The position numbers and the translations under genes are program-made. From the NCBI GenBank assembly GCA_043742705.1, contig JAYTXY010000181.1, forward strand, positions 1 through 5,890: a DNA stretch of 5,890 nucleotides. The letters run 5' to 3'. Position 1 is the first letter of the stretch. Each line of letters opens with the position of its first letter. Of the stretch, positions 1-5,570 are shown piece by piece. Under the pieces are notes generated by a model that saw only the letters and a program-made list of their open reading frames with translations, was not told the DNA's origin and did no database searches. This DNA comes from JAPLDA01 sp043742705. GTDB lineage: Bacteria; Bacteroidota; Bacteroidia; AKYH767-A; 2013-40CM-41-45.

Positions 1-120
1 CATGTAATCAGAAGCGTTAAAATATTCAGAATCGTGTCTGAACGTTATAGAAATAGAAGAAAACGGTTCTCGTTAAGAATGAATTTGATTGCTGGTATAC
101 ATAATTTTGAACTATGTTAA
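1..120 (+). CDS. C-terminal end of an IS transposase (probably IS5 family, DDE superfamily), partial
   Basis: Frame 1 is open from the window edge to the TAA at 118-120, giving 39 residues. The tail contains SERYRNRRKRFSLRMNLIAG followed by IHNFELC. From memory, a basic RYRNRRKRF stretch followed by LRxNLIAGIxNxEL closes many IS5-type (DDE_Tnp_4, HARBI1-like) transposases of Bacteroidota. The catalytic DDE residues would lie upstream and cannot be seen, so it is unknown whether the gene is intact. The stop lies only 38 bases before the GTG of the kinase gene, so the insertion-sequence end falls inside that gap. The family assignment rests on recognition of a short tail and has not been searched. 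That it is a real coding end is supported by the length of open frame and the coherent basic/hydrophobic pattern. Confidence 0.6.
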   Translation, partial: HVIRSVKIFRIVSERYRNRRKRFSLRMNLIAGIHNFELC

Positions 121-125
121 TTTTG
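118..125 (+). promoter_or_regulatory. Possible outward promoter -7 box (TAATTTTG) at the IS end
   Basis: TAATTTTG matches the Bacteroidota -7 consensus TAnnTTTG and overlaps the transposase stop codon. Transcription from it would start near 132 and enter the kinase gene with a leader of roughly 27 bases. The -33 element is poor: the nearest TTTG (84-87) and TTG (89-91) are 30 and 26 bases upstream, further than the usual spacing of about 19-21. An 8-base AT-rich match can occur by chance, so confidence is low. Confidence 0.25.
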
Positions 126-136
126 CAAGATGTCTA
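121..136. mobile_element. Putative right terminal inverted repeat of the insertion sequence
   Basis: The sequence TTTTGCAAGATGTCTA follows the transposase stop directly. Read inward from the right it gives TAGACATCTTGCAAAA, which has the look of an IS5-like end, and transposase stops commonly sit this close to the element end. The partner left end is outside the window, so the repeat cannot be matched and the exact boundary and target duplication are unknown. This is inference from position and appearance only. Confidence 0.35.
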
Positions 137-158
137 TTAAAATAAAGCAGAACGATCT

Positions 159-3100
159 GTGAATTCAGCCCTGAAAAAATCTTTTGAATTTCCCCTGTTT
201 TTGATTGTGGTGTCTGTTATGTTGATCGGCATGGCGGAGATTAATCGGTCGCTTTCCCATGCCAAACCTGAACGAATCGCAGCTGTCACAGAAAAAAAGC
301 TTCGGTATCTTGAAGAGAAGATGTCGCGTTCGCTCGCTACGATTGCAACTCTTTCTTCTGACACCGCTTTTCACGATTACTTTATTCACCGCGGATTACA
401 AAATTTTGGTTTCAGCTTTTTTTATGCTGAAAATGAAAAAATAACAAAATGGTCAGACAATGAAACTGACATCAATTGTCACATTGCTGATACATGCCAA
501 TCGAATTCGCTTGTTCACCTGAACAACGGCTGGTATGAAATTTTTATCCGCAAGAAAGAAGGTAAAGAAGTAATCGGATTGATCCTGATCCGGAAAGAAT
601 ATGCGTATGAAAACCAGTATCTCGTTAACGGCTTCAATCCGTGGCTCGGATTGCCTGCAACAGCAACACTTTTAAGCAAACACGATCCGGAATCTTTCGG
701 AGTGCGCGGTGCTGACGGACCTGTAGTATTTGACGTGAAATTTTTTAATGCATCAAACGAGTCAATCGGATTTGGTCTAAACAGCTGGTTATACATTTTA
801 TCCTTCCTGATTTTTTTGCTGGCTGTTTTCCTGACCGGAAAAATTCTTTCCGCGGTTTCTTCCGTGTGGACATTTTTGCTGACGATTGCCCTTCTCGCAT
901 TGAGAACCTGGATGATTCATCTCCGCATTCCTGATTCGCTTTATTCAACACCGTTGTTCAGCCCGCAATTTTACGCCAGCTCTTTTTATTTCAATTCACT
1001 GGGCGATTTGATTCTGAACACGCTGATCATTTTATGTGTATCCGGAATTTTTTATTCAGCGCTCACAAATAAAAACACTCCGGCTAAGAAAGGAAATGCT
1101 TTTTCAAGAGTCATCTCATTGGTTTTTATTTTTCTTCTCTCGCTTCTCCTGAATAACCTTATCAGCGGGCTAATCGTCAATTCAAAAATTTCATTCGATG
1201 TCGGAAATCTTTTTGGCATGAATGAAAACAGTTTACTTGGATTTTTCGTGATTGCCATTCTCCTCTGGTCGTACTTCCTGGTTGTATTTGGTTTAATAAA
1301 GAGATTCTTCCACGATGCAGCAATTACAGTATTCACAGGCTTCGTAGCTGTTTCATTGGTTTTGTCCGCACTTTTGTTTTTACTGCTCTCAAAATTGGAT
1401 TGGTCATCGCTTTTAAATCCTGCTATGCCCACACTTGTAATTGCCATGCTCTTCGGAATCTTTTTCGGAACACGAAAGCAGGAAGAAAAAATTAGTTTGA
1501 ATTTTTTGATCTACATCACACTGTTGTTTTCAATTTATTCATCTTTGGTAATCTGGAAATTGAATGATCGGAAAGAAAAGGAAAACCGGAAACTGATTGC
1601 TCAAAAAATTGAAACAGGTCAGGATAAAATCGGTGAATACCTTTTCGAGGATCTTGGAAAAAAAATCAGTAAGGATCCGATCGTTCAGAAACATTTCAGA
1701 GATGCTCTGAACGTTCACGAGCAAATTAGTAAACGCCTATTGCAGTTTTATTTTACAGGTTACTGGTCGAAATTCAACATCAGCGTGTATTGCTTCGATC
1801 GCAACAATTTATTTTTTGATTCATTGCGAACTCCGTTTTCTCTTGATTCATTAAAAACGAAAATTGATTTTGATGAAACTGCACGAACTCCCCCACAGTT
1901 GTATTACCTGAACAATGAATCGGGACAACAGCAATACGCTGCCATCATTCCAATCATGGAAGACAAAACGGGAACACCATCGATTGGTTCCATCGCTGTG
2001 GTGCTGACTCCAAAACTTTTTCAATCAACACAAGGTTTCCCTGAATTGTTTGTAAGCAGCAAGGTTGCATTCAACAAAGAGCTGAGTAAATATTCGTATG
2101 CGCGTTACAGGAATGATTCGCTGCTGAATCAAAGTGGTTCGTTCTCTTATTATTTTTCAGTGAATGCTTTTCATCCTTCAACTGACGAATATTCTTTTGC
2201 AGATGTTGACGGTTACAATCACCTTATACATCGCATCAACAATTCTTCTATTATCATCGTAAGCACAGAAAACGAAAGTACATTGATCCTGTTCACGCTG
2301 TTCTCATACCTGTTCAGCATGTTCAGCTTACTCGTGCTGTTGTTTTATTTTTTGTGGCAGATCATAAACCGTCAGAATCTTTATCACCTTACATTAACAA
2401 GAAGAATTCAGTTATCAGTCATGTTGCTTGTGATTCTTTCGTTTGTACTGATTGGCAGCGGAACGGTGTATTACATTACGCATAAGTATGATGTGAACAA
2501 AGACGAAAGCATCCGCTCAAAAATCAGTTCGTTGCTTGCGATTATGGAAAAAGAATTTGGAGATGAAACGAATCTGAATAGTCGCGTGAGTGATGAAAAC
2601 CAGGCTTCATTGATAAAATTGTCAGGAACATTTGATGCTGACTTCAATTTGTTCAGCCTGAACGGAAGGCTTTGTTATTCTTCTCAGCCAAAAATTTTTG
2701 AGCAGGGAATCATTTCTCAAAAGATGAATCCTGAAGCGTTATTCGAACTCAGCGAAAAAGGAAAAACTCAATTTGTTCATCCTGAAAGCATCGGGAAACT
2801 GAATTACATTGCGGCTTACGAGCCATTCAGAAACCGCCAGGGAAAAATGATTGGCTATCTTCATCTTCCTTATTTTGAAAAACAAAATGAACTGAACAAA
2901 GAAATTTCGAGCTTCCTTTCTGCGCTGATCAATATTTACGTGTTGTTGTTTGCGCTTGCCATCATCGTTACGCTGTTTATTTCATCACGCATCACCATTC
3001 CGCTTTTATTGATCCAGGAGAAATTAAGCAATATCCGAATTGGAACAAAAAATGAATTGATCGAATACCGGAGACACGATGAAATCGGTGAACTGGTGAA

Positions 3101-3839
3101 CGAATACAACCGGATGATTGAAGAACTTGCATCAAGTGCGGAACGTCTTGCGCGCAGTGAACGCGAAAGTGCATGGCGGGAAATGGCGAAGCAAGTTGCT
3201 CATGAAATTAAGAATCCGCTGACACCAATGAAACTGTCTGTTCAGCATTTGCAGCAGGCATGGAAAGAAAAAAGTCCGCAGTTAAATGAAATCTTTCAGC
3301 GAATATCTCAGACCTTGGTTCAGCAAATTGATACGCTTTCAAACATTGCCACCGAGTTTTCAAACTTTGCGCAGATGCCACAGGCAAAAAAAGAAACGGT
3401 GGATCTCAGCCAGGTTCTTGTTTCAACCATTGATCTCTTCAAAGAATTACCAAATATCAACCTGAATTTTTCTGAAGACGAAGGAAAGAAACTAGTGTTT
3501 GCAGACAAGGATCAACTCAACCGCGTATTTTCAAACTTGTTGAAAAATGCAATCCAATCAATTCCGACTGATAAAGACGGAAACATTATTGTTTCGATAA
3601 GAAAGAATGAAGATCATTTTATTATTTCCGTCAGCGATAACGGAATCGGAATTCCGGCTGAAAGAGTTGAACGGATTTTCACGCCAAGTTTTACAACAAA
3701 GTCGGGCGGAATGGGTTTGGGATTATCCATTGTAAAAAGCATTGTGGAAAGTTCTGACGGGAAAATATGGTTTGAGACAAAAGAGGAGTCCGGAACCACC
3801 TTTTATATTTCTTTACCGGAAGCAAGTGGCCATTTTTAA
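159..3839 (+). CDS. Large multi-pass membrane sensor histidine kinase, NtrY-like core
   Basis: This 1226-residue protein would sense an external or membrane signal, autophosphorylate on histidine and pass the phosphate to an unidentified response regulator. About twelve membrane segments are visible (near 10-28, 209-229, 232-249, 282-301, 316-340, 357-380, 388-410, 422-437, 447-466, 709-735, 752-773, 921-941). They leave three extracytoplasmic regions (29-208, 467-708, 774-920). Basic residues at 305-311, 381-382, 438-444 and 748-749 agree with cytoplasmic loops. A HAMP domain (about 942-997, Pro948, DEIGEL 974-979) leads to the H-box AHEIKNPLTPM with phospho-acceptor His1015. The ATPase has the N-box NLLKN (Asn1126, Asn1130), G1 DNGIGIP from Asp1160, F-box FTPSFTTK (1174-1181) and G2 GGMGLGLS from Gly1183. 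All catalytic motifs are intact. The H-box resembles NtrY, but no PAS domain is evident. The GTG start is the only reasonable one after the in-frame TAA at 138-140. It has no Shine-Dalgarno sequence and abuts an insertion-sequence end, so the native start may be lost. Confidence 0.93.
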   Translation: MNSALKKSFEFPLFLIVVSVMLIGMAEINRSLSHAKPERIAAVTEKKLRYLEEKMSRSLATIATLSSDTAFHDYFIHRGLQNFGFSFFYAENEKITKWSDNETDINCHIADTCQSNSLVHLNNGWYEIFIRKKEGKEVIGLILIRKEYAYENQYLVNGFNPWLGLPATATLLSKHDPESFGVRGADGPVVFDVKFFNASNESIGFGLNSWLYILSFLIFLLAVFLTGKILSAVSSVWTFLLTIALLALRTWMIHLRIPDSLYSTPLFSPQFYASSFYFNSLGDLILNTLIILCVSGIFYSALTNKNTPAKKGNAFSRVISLVFIFLLSLLLNNLISGLIVNSKISFDVGNLFGMNENSLLGFFVIAILLWSYFLVVFGLIKRFFHDAAITVFTGFVAVSLVLSALLFLLLSKLDWSSLLNPAMPTLVIAMLFGIFFGTRKQEEKISLNFLIYITLLFSIYSSLVIWKLNDRKEKENRKLIAQKIETGQDKIGEYLFEDLGKKISKDPIVQKHFRDALNVHEQISKRLLQFYFTGYWSKFNISVYCFDRNNLFFDSLRTPFSLDSLKTKIDFDETARTPPQLYYLNNESGQQQYAAIIPIMEDKTGTPSIGSIAVVLTPKLFQSTQGFPELFVSSKVAFNKELSKYSYARYRNDSLLNQSGSFSYYFSVNAFHPSTDEYSFADVDGYNHLIHRINNSSIIIVSTENESTLILFTLFSYLFSMFSLLVLLFYFLWQIINRQNLYHLTLTRRIQLSVMLLVILSFVLIGSGTVYYITHKYDVNKDESIRSKISSLLAIMEKEFGDETNLNSRVSDENQASLIKLSGTFDADFNLFSLNGRLCYSSQPKIFEQGIISQKMNPEALFELSEKGKTQFVHPESIGKLNYIAAYEPFRNRQGKMIGYLHLPYFEKQNELNKEISSFLSALINIYVLLFALAIIVTLFISSRITIPLLLIQEKLSNIRIGTKNELIEYRRHDEIGELVNEYNRMIEELASSAERLARSERESAWREMAKQVAHEIKNPLTPMKLSVQHLQQAWKEKSPQLNEIFQRISQTLVQQIDTLSNIATEFSNFAQMPQAKKETVDLSQVLVSTIDLFKELPNINLNFSEDEGKKLVFADKDQLNRVFSNLLKNAIQSIPTDKDGNIIVSIRKNEDHFIISVSDNGIGIPAERVERIFTPSFTTKSGGMGLGLSIVKSIVESSDGKIWFETKEESGTTFYISLPEASGHF

Positions 3840-4037
3840 ATTATCATTTTAAAATTATTATCGCTTTTGATTGTTTTAATGTGCCTTTTATCGTATCATA
3901 TTCAATGTGTTAAACTATCAAAAAACAGTTTTAAAATTTGATTTCTGAAAATCAGTCTTTTCTCCCGAAATCAAATGGAGATAGTAAACAGTCGCATTTT
4001 CAGGGAGATAAATATTCGTTAAAATAGCTTAAAAGCC

Positions 4038-4067
4038 TTTCTCCGCGCGCCTGTTTTGCTAACTTTG
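4038..4067 (+). promoter_or_regulatory. Bacteroidota-type promoter for the B12-subunit / hydratase genes
   Basis: TAACTTTG at 4060-4067 is a perfect match to the Bacteroidota sigma-A -7 consensus TAnnTTTG. A weak -33-like TTTC lies at 4038-4041, 18 bases upstream, slightly short of the usual spacing. The spacer contains an unusually GC-rich run (CCGCGCGCC) in an otherwise AT-rich gap. Transcription would start near 4074 and give a leader of about 100 bases before the ATG at 4175. The consensus match is seen directly; promoter activity is inferred. Confidence 0.6.
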
Positions 4068-4088
4068 CTATTCACAATAAAGTTTTAC

Positions 4089-4157
4089 AAAATGAATGTT
4101 GGTCATTGAAAAATTAAATGATCAATCATTAAATCTCTTCTTCTCAACATTCATTTT
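4089..4157 (+). promoter_or_regulatory. Structured leader: 13-bp perfect inverted repeat enclosing two competing hairpins
   Basis: AAAATGAATGTTG (4089-4101) and CAACATTCATTTT (4145-4157) are exact reverse complements, 43 bases apart. Inside, AATGA (4117-4121) can pair either with TCATT at 4103-4107 or with TCATT at 4126-4130, so two inner stems exclude each other. The element lies wholly in the predicted 5' leader and ends 17 bases before the ATG at 4175, close enough to affect ribosome access. The pairing is read from the sequence. A regulatory role is inference; a protein-binding palindrome or a very small mobile-element remnant are alternatives. It is far too short and lacks the conserved elements of a cobalamin riboswitch. 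Confidence 0.5.
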
Positions 4158-4174
4158 ACATCATCATTAATTTT

Positions 4175-4582
4175 ATGAATCGTCCTGTTAGAGTTTTGAT
4201 CGCCAAAGTTGGATTGGATGGACATGATCGCGGTGCAAAAGTGATTGCATCTTTTCTTCGTGATGCCGGCATGGAAGTTATCTATTCCGGTTTGCGACAA
4301 ACTCCTGAGATGGTAGTGAACTCAGCTTTGCAGGAAGACGTGGATGTAATCGGTGTCAGCATTCTTTCAGGAGCACACATGACTGTGTTTCCGAAAATCA
4401 TCGACTTAATGAAGTCAAAAAAAATGAGTGATGTGTTGCTTACAGGAGGAGGAATTATCCCGGAAGACGACATGAAAAAATTAAATCAGCTTGGTGTCGG
4501 AAAATTATTTCCACCGGGAACAGAAACAGGAGTCATTGTTAATTATATAAAAGAAGAAGTGAAAAGTAAAAGGAAGTTTTAA
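4175..4582 (+). CDS. Stand-alone cobalamin-binding subunit, methylmalonyl-CoA mutase C-terminal type
   Basis: This 135-residue cytoplasmic protein is a complete B12-binding Rossmann-like domain. It carries the signature D-x-H-x-x-G as DGHDRG (Asp15, His17, Gly20), where the histidine would displace the lower axial base and ligate cobalt. It also has the S-x-L motif (Ser62-Leu64, in GVSILSGAHM) and the glycine-rich GGG at 91-93 of LTGGGIIPEDD. The opening KVGLDGHDRGAKVIA is typical of the mutase C-terminal domain and of small subunits of split acyl-CoA mutases (methylmalonyl-CoA, isobutyryl-CoA or 2-hydroxyisobutyryl-CoA type). On its own it cannot rearrange a substrate; it needs a TIM-barrel catalytic subunit, which is not in this window. 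The hydratase gene follows 62 bases downstream on the same strand. The ATG has an A/T-rich leader without Shine-Dalgarno sequence, normal for the phylum. The domain assignment is firm; the exact substrate is open. Confidence 0.9.
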   Translation: MNRPVRVLIAKVGLDGHDRGAKVIASFLRDAGMEVIYSGLRQTPEMVVNSALQEDVDVIGVSILSGAHMTVFPKIIDLMKSKKMSDVLLTGGGIIPEDDMKKLNQLGVGKLFPPGTETGVIVNYIKEEVKSKRKF

Positions 4583-4583
4583 C

Positions 4584-4638
4584 AATTGCGGATTATCCCG
4601 ATAATTCGGGACGCAATTCAAAATCCGAAATCCGAAAT
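4584..4638. repeat. Intergenic hairpin repeat, copy 1, with AAATCCG tandem units
   Basis: Outer arms AATTGCG (4584-4590) and CGCAATT (4612-4618) and inner arms TCCCGA (4596-4601) and TCGGGA (4606-4611) form a hairpin with a TAAT loop and a 5-base bulge (4591-4595). It is followed by two full and one partial 7-base AAATCCG units (4621-4638). A 29-base core (4589-4617) recurs exactly, inverted, at 5449-5477. The element fills nearly all of the gap between the B12-subunit stop and the hydratase start and supplies the hydratase leader. There is no T-run after the stem, so an intrinsic terminator is unlikely. It looks like a dispersed REP-like element of Bacteroidota. Confidence 0.8.
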
Positions 4639-4644
4639 AATAAA

Positions 4645-5421
4645 ATGGGCTATCAAAACATATTAACTTCAGTCAACAACGAAATCCTGACAATTACTGT
4701 GAACAGACCGGATAAGTTGAATGCATTGAATCATCTTACGATCCAGGAAATAGGTAAAGCAGTAAAGGAAGCCGAAAATGATTCTTCGATTTGCGGAATC
4801 ATTATTACAGGTTCCGGAAGTAAGGCTTTTGTTGCCGGAGCTGATATTTCAGAGTTCGCTAATTATAGTACGGAAGAAGGAAAAGAGTTGAGTGCTGCCG
4901 GACACGCTGTTTTCAACTCCATTGAATCATGTGGAAAACCCGTGATTGCGGCTGTGAACGGTTTTGCCTTGGGCGGAGGCTGCGAACTTGCCATTTGCTG
5001 TCATATGCGTGTTGCAAGTGACAATACAAAATTCGGTTTTCCGGAAGTAAAACTGGGAGTTATTCCCGGATATGGGGGAACGCAACGGCTTATTCAATTG
5101 ATTGGAAAGGTAAAAGCAATGGAACACCTGATGACAGCCGACATGCTGGATGCGCAACATTCGCTGCAACTTGGGTTGGTAAACTATGTAACTCCTCAGG
5201 ATCAGCTGATTGCAAAGTGCGAAGAGTTGATCGGAAAAATAAAGTTGAATTCTCCAAAAGCAATTGCAGGGGTTGTACGTTCTGTGAATGCATACTTTAC
5301 TGATGGTGTGGATGGTTTCCAAACGGAAATTGATGAGTTCGGAAAATGTTTTACGAGTGATGATTTCAAAGAAGGAACGACTGCGTTTATGGAAAAGAGG
5401 AAAGCAAATTTTAAAAGATAA
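4645..5421 (+). CDS. Enoyl-CoA hydratase / isomerase family (crotonase) protein
   Basis: This 258-residue cytoplasmic protein has the usual length of a bacterial crotonase and would add water to trans-2-enoyl-CoA to give 3-hydroxyacyl-CoA, as in beta-oxidation or short-chain acyl-CoA pathways. Family landmarks run in order: NRPDKLNALN (20-29); AFVAGADISEF (61-71), contributing an oxyanion-hole NH and adenine contacts; GFALGGGCELA (106-116), with the second oxyanion glycine and catalytic Glu114; and FPEVKLGVIPGYGGTQRL (132-149), with catalytic Glu134. Both glutamates, 20 residues apart as in true hydratases, are present, which argues for hydratase activity over isomerase or hydrolase. The C-terminus (TTAFMEKRKANFKR) is typical and complete. 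It starts 62 bases after the B12-subunit gene and has no Shine-Dalgarno sequence. It may be co-transcribed with that gene, although the gap contains a hairpin repeat. Chain-length preference (crotonyl-CoA or longer) cannot be told from sequence. Confidence 0.94.
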   Translation: MGYQNILTSVNNEILTITVNRPDKLNALNHLTIQEIGKAVKEAENDSSICGIIITGSGSKAFVAGADISEFANYSTEEGKELSAAGHAVFNSIESCGKPVIAAVNGFALGGGCELAICCHMRVASDNTKFGFPEVKLGVIPGYGGTQRLIQLIGKVKAMEHLMTADMLDAQHSLQLGLVNYVTPQDQLIAKCEELIGKIKLNSPKAIAGVVRSVNAYFTDGVDGFQTEIDEFGKCFTSDDFKEGTTAFMEKRKANFKR

Positions 5422-5434
5422 CGTGAAATGAAAA

Positions 5435-5491
5435 ATTTCGGATTGCGGATTGCGTCCCGAATTATCGGGATAATCCGAAATCTAAAATCCG
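5435..5491. repeat. Intergenic hairpin repeat, copy 2, inverted relative to copy 1
   Basis: The 29-base core 5449-5477 is the exact reverse complement of 4589-4617. Inner arms TCCCGA (5455-5460) and TCGGGA (5465-5470) enclose an ATTA loop. Outer arms ATTTCGGATT (5435-5444) and AATCCGAAAT (5472-5481) are a perfect 10-bp match. Seven-base units flank the hairpin: CGGATTG twice on the left (5439-5452) and TAATCCG, AAATCTA, AAATCCG on the right (5471-5491). It begins 14 bases after the hydratase stop. It could act as a 3'-end stabilising stem, but there is no T-run to mark an intrinsic terminator. Confidence 0.8.
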
Positions 5492-5553
5492 TAATTGAAA
5501 ATTTAAGAATAAGAAAAATTAATTATTAAGTAAACAATTATTAAGAGTAAAGT

Positions 5554-5561
5554 AAAGGAGG
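5554..5561 (+). promoter_or_regulatory. Strong Shine-Dalgarno sequence (AAAGGAGG) before the last gene
   Basis: AAAGGAGG lies 9 bases before the ATG at 5571, at near-optimal spacing, and is the full complement of the canonical 16S 3' end. It fixes the start of the last gene. It is unusual here because the other three full-length genes in the window lack such a site and Bacteroidota as a group make little use of it. Confidence 0.75.
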
Positions 5562-5570
5562 AGAACTAAA

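Larger units (their letters stand above)
3840..4174. other. 335-base intergenic region between the kinase and B12-subunit genes
   Basis: No gene is supported here; only ORFs of about 15-20 codons occur. The first 100 bases are AT-rich. They contain a weak hairpin (GATTT 3940-3944 with AAATC 3949-3953, extendable by one A-T pair and one wobble pair) followed by TCTTTTCTC, at best a poor terminator. A short inverted pair, TCTCCC (3961-3966) and GGGAGA (4003-4008), and a direct repeat GGAGATA (3977-3983, 4004-4010) are visible but too short to call an operator. The part from about 4038 onward holds the promoter candidate and the structured leader listed separately. Confidence 0.7.

Noticed and set aside
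1052..1447. 131-codon open frame on the minus strand opposite the kinase
   Set aside because: It lies antisense to membrane-spanning kinase codons, its translation is low-complexity and K/N/S-rich with no recognisable motif, and the + strand kinase is certain here.
3938..3960. Possible intrinsic terminator after the kinase gene
   Set aside because: The stem is only 5-7 pairs, almost all A-T or wobble, the T-run is interrupted, and it lies about 100 bases past the stop, too weak to list as a terminator.
3879..4020. Small + strand ORFs of about 15-20 codons in the intergenic gap
   Set aside because: They are very short, have no ribosome binding site and no recognisable peptide, and are expected by chance in AT-rich DNA.
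4074..4174. Cobalamin riboswitch upstream of the B12-binding gene
   Set aside because: The leader is about 100 bases, shorter than that class, and no B12-box-like conserved stretch is visible. The protein also uses B12 and does not make or import it.
4621..4638. CRISPR-like tandem repeat
   Set aside because: The 7-base units are directly adjacent with no spacers and belong to the intergenic hairpin repeat.
4927..5322. 131-codon open frame on the minus strand opposite the enoyl-CoA hydratase
   Set aside because: It covers conserved crotonase motifs on the + strand and shows no family features of its own, so it is a shadow frame.
4589..5477. Composite transposon or cassette carrying the hydratase gene
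   Set aside because: The flanking inverted repeats are short hairpin elements of REP type. There is no transposase between them, and the hydratase looks native in composition and family.
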